Position numbers and translations under genes: made by a program | The notes under the pieces: generated by a model | The model's database searches: none | What the model was told of the DNA's origin: nothing | Seen by the model: only the letters and a program-made list of their open reading frames with translations | NCBI RefSeq assembly: GCF_947623445.1 | Contig: NC_135246.1 | Span: 4,199,856 to 4,263,855 of the forward strand | From: Clavelina lepadiformis | Lineage: Eukaryota; Chordata; Ascidiacea; Aplousobranchia; Clavelinidae | Reading direction: 5' to 3' | Length of the DNA: 64,000 bases | Part shown: positions 56,101 to 64,000 of the stretch, piece by piece | Layout of the letters: every line of letters begins with the position of its first letter | Position numbering within the stretch: position 1 is the first letter of the stretch

Positions 56101-59100
56101 AGAGTTTTCATTGCAGTTATATTTTGAAAGCTTTGGGAAATTACCACTACTCTTTATTAGTAGCTGTGTGCTTTTTGAGATACATAAGATTTATATGAAA
56201 CACATGCTAAGTACAACACAATAAAAGCGTTATAATGGTATTGTTAAATATATAGAAAACTAATGAAAAATGTAAAAATAAACCAGAAAACATTTAGAGC
56301 AACGCTCGATAGCTAAAAGGAAGGCTGAGGTCAACTAACCAGAGGCCCGCAATTGATTGGTGTTCCCATTCCTGTTTTAAAGTTTACTTTTAGTGATTAG
56401 AACTTTACAAATGCAAAATTGAACCTGATCATATTTTAAGAGTTGGGATTGGAATGTCATTGTTTGATCAAATGCATCTGCTGTGGCTTCCACATAATCT
56501 TCTTCTATCATTAGGTTGTGATGGAGCTGTGGTGATCTAAGCAATATTAAGTAAAGAAACAAATTGAAATTAAAATCTGCAGCATAAAATTTAAAAAGTC
56601 AAATTATGCTCATTAAAATAATAATCATAACAATTGTTCAACAAACATATCAGCAAATGTTTGTTGCTATACTTTACACCACCGTTCACTAAACAATAAA
56701 CACATCTGGCGTGTCCTCCGCCACCACTGCTGTCATCTAAATTTTTTCCTTTCTTAAAATCTACAAAATACTAGATGTGGAGATAAAAAAAACACATGCG
56801 TTTAGTGAAGGATTAGTTAGGGAAAAGCAATTTTCAGTTGTCGAGACAAGTTTGTTAAAACATTGTTGCAAAGCCTCACAAAAAGACACTTTTATAAATT
56901 ATGCCATAAAGTTGAATTTGGAAGCTTGGCACAATTTTTTGAAAAAATAAGTTCTTTTCCCCTCAGTTCATCATTTAAATCTTCTCAAGAAGTAACGTAC
57001 GAAAAAAAAGCCTAATCATGATAAATTCATGTTTTGATTCCAAATTAGTTGATTATTTGAAAGGGAGGCATCTCCTAACAGAGATTGAACAATTTTTACT
57101 AAAAACTACTTTGGAAAAAGTTTCAAACTACACAATTTGGTGCAATAAATATTGACAACCAAAGTACGTAGTGGTTTTTTATGCAATGGACACAAACGTT
57201 TGTTCAAAGCAAAACTACAGACAAGTATTTGGCAAGGATTCAAGTCACAAGGGTAAACTAACACAGTGCTGCTCATGCTCCTGTTGTTTAGCATATAGTA
57301 GCGGACTGCACACATATTTAACACAGTGTGAACAGCTCTGAAATCTAATAACATCACATTTTTATCAAAAATGTTAATTTAATATTTATATAAAGTGAGC
57401 TACCTGTATACTAGCTCTCATTTTTCCAGAATTATATCCAGTTATTCACATTACAAAAGACTTATTCAATCCAAGGTCACCGTCTATCAAGTTATAAGAT
57501 ATCCAGCTTTACAACTAAGGATGGGCCGAATCGAATCCGAGTTCAATTACTCGGTAGAGTAATTGGCATCTTTTCCATACTCATTTAGGGTTTGATGGAA
57601 GTTAGATTAACACCCGAGCTGGAAGATCTAGTTAAGTTAGATTAACAAAAAACTGTGAGAAATACCTAGGAATGAACAATTTTCTTTGGAAAATAGTGGC
57701 AGCGAAAAGCTTTGAATTTACTTTCGTGGCAGGTTCAACGCAACTTTATGCAGATAAAAATAAACGATATTTACAATATCTTTGGTTTAAATTTAAGAAC
57801 TTCTGTAAATTGAGACAAAATGAACTTATATGTTTTGGCAATATATTGTGCTAATTGTCATTTCACATTTGTAAAGGGTGGAGGCGGTAATAGTGCATGG
57901 CTTTGTGCCGTAGCTTGTTAGCAATTATAATTTTTGGTGTTGACGGTTTGTTAAAACCTTAGATAGAATAAAGACATCTGAAGATCTCAGTACAGTATTT
58001 GATGCTTGAAGTTTATAGAACAGTAACTTGGGTGTCTTATGCAATTTATGACTTACGTAATTTAATTATGATGTCAACCTCCAGTACTTAGACTCGATCA
58101 TGTAAATTTTGTTTTGTCTCATCCCTAATATCTTTATCGCAATTAAATGTTTCTACATTTTTTATTTAACTTTGGTAAAGTTGAGCTGTTTTGATAACTG
58201 ATTTTTTATATGATAAGCTTTTTTACTTGTGGGAAAAATACCGAGTAGATTGGTGAAGCTTCTTCCAGCTTTAGATTTAAAATGCATGCAGCATTAAAAA
58301 AGAAGTATGCCATAGGTCTTAAAAGTATGTTCATATCAATTGAAGTACACAATTATTTTGACTACAAATCCTCTATTTCGACAACTTTATAATCTAATGC
58401 TGCATACCAATTTATATGTCCATAAGATATAGATAATACTTAGATATGTAAAGCTGCTCGATATCTTGGTACCAGAGTGAAGCGTGTAAAGAAGACTGTA
58501 CTAATAGAGATCATTTCAAAATCATCCAGAAATGTCACAACAACTACGAATGCAGAATTCAGGAAGCATTATTAATTAACAGTTTAATTCCCTTTTCAAC
58601 AAACAGGCATTCGAATATGGAACCTTATTTCTTCTGAAAAGTTACTAAGTTAGACTCCACAATACAACACCCTACATAGTTTATCACCTTACACCTCCAT
58701 TGTTTGCCTTTGTCATACATTTAAAATGCTGTAGATGCTTTGTTATCATTATTTACCAGGGATGGGCCGATACGAACCCAAACCCGAATAGATTTGCCGA
58801 ATATCGCTTTTATGGAAGATTCGCACGAACACGAATACCAACAATGGCGAACCCGAATACAATATTACTTACAAATTTACTGACTTTTGTTAAAAATGAT
58901 GATCTAGTTTCCCGACAAAGCTAAACTAGAGTCAGCAGTATTTACAATGAAGGTCGTTTTCCTAACCATTTTGCTTTTTCAGTCGTTTTTTAAAAACTAT
59001 TTTTTGAAAGAAAGCGATTTGTTTATCGATTTCATCATGTTACAAGCAAGACTTGACAACCTATGGATGAAATTTTATTGTTTGGTTCTATCGTTCGTGT

Positions 59101-62100
59101 CGACCTTCATGATATTCGGGTTCGCACAAACCCGAATAATCTTCCTCGCGACACATCCCTATTATTTACTGCTATTGTCTTTGTCTCTAGCATACTGATA
59201 GTCTATGGCAGTGATTCCCAAACTGTGTGCCGCGGCACACTAGTGTGCCGCCACAGATTCTCAGGTGTGCCGCGAATCTTTTTGGAATTTTGGAAAAGAA
59301 CTGTATAAATATTTAAAATAAGGCATGCAGACAAGCATATGCGACTTAAAAGCTTTCTAGCTGCTTCAATAGCTGAGAAATAAGCACATGTGACGATGAA
59401 ACCAATTATGGCATTGTCGATAGAGTAGGGTAATTTTTTAAAGCAACATTTCTTCTCTTGTAAGTGTGCCGCGAGCATTTTCTAATTTTTCTAGTGTGCC
59501 ACAAGCTGAAAAAGTTTGGGAACCACTGGTCTATGGCATTTTTTAAATCCCTTTTCCTATAATTATATCGCAGAACGTTGTGTATATTAAAATACCTTCA
59601 CCAGCAGTTTTAGTTTATCATAGCTTTGAGAAAGAACAAAGTGTTGTTCGAAACAGGTTAGGTTTTATTTAATAAAATGTTTAATACCTGCTTTTGTGGC
59701 ACTTACTGCAACAATGTGGAATTTTTAATTTGATTGAGCAGTTTTGAAAAACTCAGTAATACCAAAAAATGCAAAACAATAAGCACTTAAGGCACTTAAT
59801 AAAAAAAAAACGTATCATCATTGAATAATTACGTTTTCTCAACCAAAACAATAGATTTCATCATGCTATCAAAAACCACCCAAAATTTCTTAATGAATCC
59901 CTATGTAAGACTTGGGCAATAACATGCATAAGTACAAATGCGGTAGCGTATGTTTGAAAAACAATACCTTGCAACACTGTTTGTGTTAGTTGACTTTGTT
60001 CCAGTTTTTGCTTGAAATTTTCCAGGTACATTTCCACATAAACTAGAACGCTTCTTCCCTAGCAAACAACAAACAGTGCATTTATTTATTATGTGATATT
60101 TTAAAATAAATTCATTAAAATATGAAAAATTATAATAAAAAAGAGAAAATAAAAAATTTTGAGAATTTTAATTAAACTAAAACGAAATAATTTTATGAAA
60201 TCTTTGTAATCTGTCTATGGTAATTTATAAAATCGAGAACATCAAATTCTGAAATATTTTTAGTGGAAGCGCAGTTGATAGAAGGAAGCCCTATGCAAAA
60301 GTAAGTGAGTTTCAGTTGATGATCACCCAAACAACAAAACCGCTCGGGTTTAAGCAACCCCTCTTTGTAGTCAATAAATTATTTTGTCCTGTACATGTAA
60401 GTCAAGCCTAGTAAACTAATTTTTTTTCCAATTCCAAACGCTGAATTACCTTATTTAATCACCTCAGAAATGGGACCAATTATTTTGTTTATCACTAAAT
60501 ATTTGTGAAAAATAATATGCAATTAAAACAAAAATATTAACCAAGGCATCTCTTTTGATTCCTTATACTGAGTGTATTTGTTAATATCGAAAATATGACA
60601 AGTTTAGTTGAGCAGAGATGCACCTGAAATCAAGTTGGCAGCTCTGTTTTATACAAAATCCCAGTAATGAAACCACCACAGTAATCCTTATCTGCAAGAA
60701 CATGTCACAATTATGACAACATAGCTCACTGTAAGAATTTTGCAAGAGGTAAACCTGCAGCAAAATAATCCATTTTAATGGAAGTAGCTAATGGCAGCAA
60801 ATTTCAAAAAAAAATCATAAGCAAAAACAGGAAAATTTTAGTAATCATCTGAATACGAAAATAGGTTTATGAACATGTCTCAAATAAATCAAAACAACAG
60901 TCCAGACTTGGCATTTCGTATAACGACCTTAATGCATCAGTTCAGTGTCTTTTCCATGCTTGCAGATGAACAGCTACTGCAGGTGAACAATAGAGTAGTA
61001 GCAGGATTGGACAATTTTGTTTATGTTGTCTTACAATCATCAAACATGAACAATCTCCTTTGACTAACAGCTTACGCAGAGACCCTCTATGTCTACGGAC
61101 TACTATATTCTGCTGTTGAAGGGACTGAGTGGCAACCTTCTTGCCCCCTATGTATCAAGTGGGGCTGGTCCAGCAAAACATGAAGAGCTTGGCAAATGGG
61201 CATTACCATACAAATCGAAAAGTAACAAGAAATTGTGTTATAACTACTTGGGTACCTCCCTGCTTGGTCTACCTGGCCAAGTGTATGCAAATGTCTCCCC
61301 GAATTATAAGACATAAAATAGTTCAACCATATGCTCACAGCTTGAGAATGTCCAGTGTGGCTTTCATCCAGTTTAGATCAAATTCTCCTGCCTTCTTCTG
61401 AACTTTTAAAAGCAACAGAGATACACTGACTGTTTAGAAGTAAGTTAATCGAAACGATAAACAAGTAAATAATACAATGACATATTTCTCATGATTTTTG
61501 TACACGATTCTCATGATCTTGCAATTCATTAGATGAAAAATCGTAGATTACTGTTATAAATATATCATAAGCAATTGCTTTCAAATTGATTCATGGAAAA
61601 AATTTGATGCTTAAGCTGCGAATGGTATGTTATTTGCATGCAAAAAGCAAAAGGAAGAGAAACATAAGTGGGCATATATGCCAGGTATATGTTAGAACAG
61701 GTTTAGGGTAAAAAACGGCAGTGGGCTGATACAACAGCACATATGAGTACCGGTAAGTATTTTTATTTCTTATTTGACCATAACATTTACCGGTATAAAA
61801 ATATAAGCTTCAATAGGTAAAAGATTTTGTAATATGTAATTTTTGCTAAAAGAGCATTGTATAAACTCATTTCATGACAAGGATAAAAGGCAAAGAGTTT
61901 GATGATGAGCTTCAATTTATTAACTTCTTTGAGGTGTGCTATGATTTTAGTTGCCTATCTTGCTTCTGCCCTTATGTAATTGCGTGAGTGTTTGTTGTAC
62001 CTCAATAAATGAAGTGTTCGTTTAAATTAATTTTAATTTAAATTAATTACTTCAAGCTTGTAGTTGAGCTTTACTGTACATCTTAATACAATAACTTTGC

Positions 62101-62613
62101 ACTCGAGTTTAGATATTTTGCAAGTATAATTTCGTTATAAGTTGGTTTAAACTTTAATAAAGTGCTTAATCATGTTACACTTCAAGGTGTATGAATCCTG
62201 TCATTTCAGAGGAACTTAACACAATCATCATATTTAAAATTACGCTTCAATTTTGTTTTCAAGCTGTATGTTCATTTATAATTACCCATTTCCATACAAT
62301 GATTTCTAGGGAATTTTTAGGTCACTCGATGAGAAAGATCTAAACCAAATTTATTTTTAAGTAATTGATGTTGTTCAAATTTTTACACCAAATATGGAAA
62401 AAAATGAATTTTTATTGCCATACAAATCTCTTATTTCTTAAAATTATGAGCTTCGTACCGTACAATATTTTATTTTTTCTTCCATGTTTAACAATAAATG
62501 TCCGTTGGTATTTTTGAGTGGCTTCGATTTGTCGCTGGTGACGTTTAGAAAGCTCTAAGCTGCGCCTGCGCACTTCTCTTTCTTCAGCAAGTCGCTTTTG
62601 CTCTTCCATAGAT
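42807..62613 (-). CDS. Long multi-exon gene of unknown function, N terminus outside or undetected
   Basis: Five minus-strand exons are mutually phase-compatible: 62613-62459, 60058-59968, 56536-56425, 53061-52992 and 44149-42807. The chain of exon-end phases is 1, 2, 0, 1. They encode about 590 aa. The first exon here is a charged helix (EEQKRLAEEREVRRRS, then KRHQRQIEATQKYQRTF), probably a coiled coil. Next come a short basic exon, an acidic exon (IEEDYVEATADAFDQTM) and a Ser/Asn-rich one. The last exon, 1343 bp, has a hydrophobic block (VLNIAGVSFAVLRCSR), DVIEDNAKHLFSIHSG, a WHSIEYNDGT motif, and a strongly basic tract (KSKPSRRKPKTSQKSKEKKG) that could be a nuclear signal. I do not recognise the family. 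The last intron is 8.8 kb and full of transposons; intermediate exons may be missing. Confidence 0.5.
44201..45320 (-). mobile_element. Mariner-family transposon with dead transposase
   Basis: TIRs of about 28 bp: CGAGGTCTGTCCACAAAGTA..CCGACCT at the left and, inverted, GAGAATTGTTCAAAAGTATC..CGACCT at the right, with TA on both sides (44199-44200, 45321-45322). 1120 bp. It lies in the last intron of the surrounding minus-strand gene, 50 bp upstream of that exon, where it could affect the branch point. Confidence 0.85.
44314..45253 (-). pseudogene. Mariner transposase, frameshifted
   Basis: Pieces in different frames: an N-terminal helix-turn-helix segment (45253-44960: LGNNQTEAIQKIQLACGGEA, MAWFNRFRYG), a central catalytic part (44815-44450: ITGDETWAYDPETK, and HHDNTPAQ with the second Asp), and a C-terminal part (44529-44314: YSLDLAPCNFWLF). 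The position of the third catalytic Asp in DLAPSD-type motifs is Asn here. With at least two frameshifts and this substitution, the enzyme is inactive. Confidence 0.8.
45321..46311. other. Intronic DNA
   Basis: Holds a 139-codon plus-strand open frame at 45573-45992 with no recognisable domain. It is probably chance. Otherwise nothing notable. Confidence 0.35.
46312..47525. mobile_element. hAT element of the TAGGGC family, interrupted
   Basis: Ends TAGGGCCATTTTTATTTTGA and GGGCCCTA, flanked by GTCATCAG on both sides (46304-46311 and 47526-47533), a perfect 8-bp duplication. The sub-terminal TTTTGACC/GACTTTATT words match the family. It is split by a second hAT MITE at 46926-47435. Without that insertion it is about 700 bp. 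Non-coding. Confidence 0.88.
46926..47435. mobile_element. hAT MITE (CAGGGGTGGCCA) nested in another hAT MITE
   Basis: CAGGGGTGGCCAGACC at the left pairs with GTTTGGCCACCCCTG at the right. The flanks CCCTAGGT and CCGTAGGT are an 8-bp duplication with one change. Several GAGCCGCA words occur near both ends. 510 bp, non-coding. Confidence 0.85.
47534..49257. other. Intronic or intergenic DNA
   Basis: Short frames only, for example a minus-strand KKSGKEMCTGRTEKSN stretch near 47960-48010 without defensible splice sites. Nothing is assigned. Confidence 0.35.
49258..49461 (-). CDS. Possible additional or alternative exon with a membrane-like segment
   Basis: Acceptor TTTTATATTCAG, then 67 codons ending TAA: VTAPNHLPSHHSPLQT, DDSSVEKILMVIIAFTYGIL. 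The hydrophobic run is long enough for one membrane helix. It is phase-compatible with a 72-bp exon candidate at 51849-51778 (FHDFSSDEQQDSAESE), but that candidate does not fit the phase of the exon at 53061-52992. It could belong to an alternative transcript of the long gene or be a separate small gene. Confidence 0.3.
   Translation of the reverse strand: MTAPNHLPSHHSPLQTLASPDMAVNNADDSSVEKILMVIIAFTYGILSITSCKTKESSATSCTLDTL
49814..50554. mobile_element. hAT element (CAGAGCTGGG family)
   Basis: CAGAGCTGGG at the left and CCCAGCTTTG at the right are inverted repeats. The flanks GAAACCAA and GAAACCAG are an 8-bp duplication with one change. Sub-terminal AAAAAAGAGC words occur at both ends. 741 bp, no transposase. 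Confidence 0.85.
50563..51777. other. Intronic or intergenic DNA
   Basis: AT-rich. A hydrophobic plus-strand frame at 51256-51492 has no start or splice context and is probably not a gene. Confidence 0.35.
51850..55338. other. Mostly intronic DNA with repeat traces
   Basis: Contains the short exon 53061-52992 described under the long gene. 53829-53950 begins AGAGCCCTGCATGGGTA, resembling a common hAT terminus, but no partner end is found. 52430-52540 has CGTGGTCCGC..GGACCACTTTTTGAGC words of a probable repeat. No other gene is seen. Confidence 0.35.
55354..55470 (-). pseudogene. Scrap of LINE-type endonuclease
   Basis: About 39 codons read LRGDFNNAHVESDHRIYKDI, then IGRYGGADLN and RRCLLQL. 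This fits the GDFN-x(4-6)-D..G..N-x2-GRRLL core of the apurinic-type endonuclease of non-LTR retrotransposons. It is interrupted on both sides, with the endonuclease continuing only as fragments, so this is a relic in an intron of the long gene. Confidence 0.55.
57517..58126. mobile_element. hAT-like element (AAGGATGGGCCGA family)
   Basis: Starts AAGGATGGGCCGAATCGAATC and ends CTCATCCCT, like the 58757-59161 element. No target duplication is visible, so the boundaries are approximate. It contains the AAAATAGTGGCAGC word shared with about 36530. Confidence 0.5.
58757..59161. mobile_element. hAT MITE (CAGGGATGGGCCGA family)
   Basis: Ends CAGGGATG and CATCCCTA, with TTATTTAC directly outside both (58749-58756 and 59162-59169), a perfect 8-bp duplication. 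Sub-terminal ACGAACCC and CAAACCCGAATA words recur at both ends. 405 bp, non-coding. Confidence 0.88.
59209..59528. mobile_element. hAT MITE (CAGTGATTCCCAAACTGTG)
   Basis: CAGTGATTCCCAAACT at the left pairs with AGTTTGGGAACCACTG at the right. GTCTATGG lies on both sides (59201-59208 and 59529-59536), a perfect 8-bp duplication. GTGTGCCGC words are repeated inside both ends. 320 bp, non-coding. Confidence 0.92.
60059..62458. other. Intron of the long minus-strand gene
   Basis: 60870-61400 has overlapping frames on both strands and may be an old retroelement, but I cannot identify a domain. Otherwise AT-rich with no exon I can support. Confidence 0.35.
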
Positions 62614-64000
62614 CTAACGTGGCAGAAAAGACAAAAATGCATTAGAAATATCACTCATAAACATGTGCAAAACCTAGTAATTTAACCAATTTAAAAGTGT
62701 TTACATATATGAATTAACATGAAACAATTCCAATTCATGAATTAGTTTACATGTTTGATGGCATAAAAGGTTTATAATGTTGTAAAGATAATTAATTAAT
62801 TGATGGTTTTCTAGATGTGCACATGATGTAGAAATTAGTCTTGTTGTTGTGGATTATTGCAAATTACTCAGTAATTACAATTTAGATAAGAATAAAACAT
62901 ACAATTTCCCACAAAACACATCAACAAAAGTAATCTGTATTATGAAATAAATTTGTGCATTATGAACTACACGTAGAATTAGTCACTAAATACCATAGTT
63001 TTTACCATTGTAAAGCTAATTCATTACAATATCGTGCTTACCATAACAACCCTTACTTGTCTTAAAGAGAATTGTTTAAACCATAACAAAACAGCGAATT
63101 ATAGCAGGGGTTGGAAAAGTCTGGACTGTCGCTCGCAAATCACGGCAAAATGATTTTTTAGACAAAGTATTGGATAAAATACCTTGTTAAATGTTATGAA
63201 CAAATCTCGCCTTTTTTTTTATCACACACATTATCAACAAGCCTGGCAAAATCGAAAATGTAAATGTGTCGAAAAATATAAAGTTAACCTTAAGAGTGCC
63301 AAACTATATTCAAGATACACTAAAATCCAAACACCAACTCAGAGATGGTTCCTCACTACTTGAACCATGGTAACTGCGCTTGTCTTTGTGCAAGTCCTGT
63401 GGAACACACATTTCTTTTTATTTTTCTTTTATTTTTCCCGAATCTGAAACTGTTCATCAGGATCACTTAACAAGAGCAAGTGACCTTCAAACCTTGTTTA
63501 AGAGTTTTACAACACTTTACTAGGAAGCAAACCCGATTCGCATTTTACCAGGCCAAGCATTCTCGAGTAAATTATCCTTTTTAATTTGCTAAAGAACTAT
63601 AAATATGATTCTTAAGCCATTCTTATTTCTCTCTCTAATACAATGCTTCCTCGATTATCCGTGCTTTGTTTAACTGGCATTCGATTATCTGATCACCTGA
63701 TGAAGTTGATTTATGAGTTATGACACAAAAATACTGTAAAATAAATGAACTGTGAACCTTCCTGCGGCTATGGCTATTATACAGTGTGTCTGATATGACC
63801 TATTCTCATTAATGTTACTGTACTTGCAGTTTATTGCTAGAAACTAAATCCTATCCAGTATCTAAAAACTTCGACATGGCTTCATATTCTAAAGGCAAAT
63901 TGAAATGCTAAATAATTGCTTTATCTCTTAAATATATATAAAAATTCAACTATCCAGCATACTTGCTTATCCACTCGAATTTCTAAAAACATTGTCCGAA
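62614..64000. other. Upstream side of the long gene; window end
   Basis: A 62-bp minus-strand exon candidate at 63396-63335 (acceptor TTCCACAG, reading DLHKDKRSYHGSSSEEPSLS) has good splice context. However, its phase would create a stop if joined directly to the exon at 62613. No first exon or promoter is seen; the gene probably extends beyond the window. Confidence 0.3.

Noticed and set aside
56688..56764. Exon candidate on the minus strand reading GGGGHARCVYCLVNGG
   Set aside because: It has a good acceptor, but its phase does not fit between the neighbouring exons (60058-59968 ends in phase 2 and joins directly to 56536).
60870..61401. Overlapping frames on both strands suggesting a retroelement pol fragment
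   Set aside because: I could not recognise any catalytic motif in any frame, so no call is made.

Overview
This window looks like nuclear DNA of an invertebrate chordate, most likely a tunicate (ascidian). The DNA is AT-rich. Introns are mostly short with T-rich (T)nAG acceptors. The recognisable genes are animal housekeeping genes with one-to-one vertebrate counterparts: MEPCE, C1orf43/NICE-3, PSMD9 and SLC25A51. The assignment to tunicates is an inference from style; no diagnostic marker such as rRNA or mtDNA is present.

Layout. 1-15 kb is almost entirely mobile DNA. It holds a 4.1-kb foldback element (2339-6441) whose arms carry a 38-bp minisatellite and whose left arm was hit by a Tigger-like element and a small hAT element. 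It also holds a ~5-kb P-element/THAP9-like transposon (7675-12649) with ~375-bp terminal inverted repeats (TIRs) and two convergent spliced genes, followed by several MITEs. 15.1-17.8 kb is a decayed 2.7-kb hAT element bounded by a perfect 8-bp target duplication. 18.9-25.6 kb is the MEPCE gene (7 coding exons, + strand). 25.6-30.7 kb is intergenic with two MITEs and a possible broken coding segment. 30.8-34.7 kb holds C1orf43 (6 exons) and PSMD9, both on the minus strand and 272 bp apart, possibly one operon. 35.3-36.2 kb is another hAT MITE. 37.9-39.7 kb holds an unknown minus-strand ORF and, divergent from it, the intronless SLC25A51. 42.8-62.6 kb holds at least five phase-compatible minus-strand exons of one long, unrecognised gene. 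Its introns contain a mariner, nested hAT MITEs, a LINE endonuclease scrap and other repeats.

How the genes relate. The host genes act in separate processes: 7SK snRNA capping, 26S proteasome assembly, mitochondrial NAD+ import and a membrane protein linked to phagocytosis. Apart from the PSMD9-C1orf43 pair there is no sign of functional clustering.

The most unusual object is the P-like transposon. Its long, near-identical TIRs feed two converging transcription units, one THAP-domain transposase and one short C2H2 zinc-finger protein that I cannot place in a known family. The foldback element with its nested insertions, where the right arm preserves both empty sites, is the second most informative structure.
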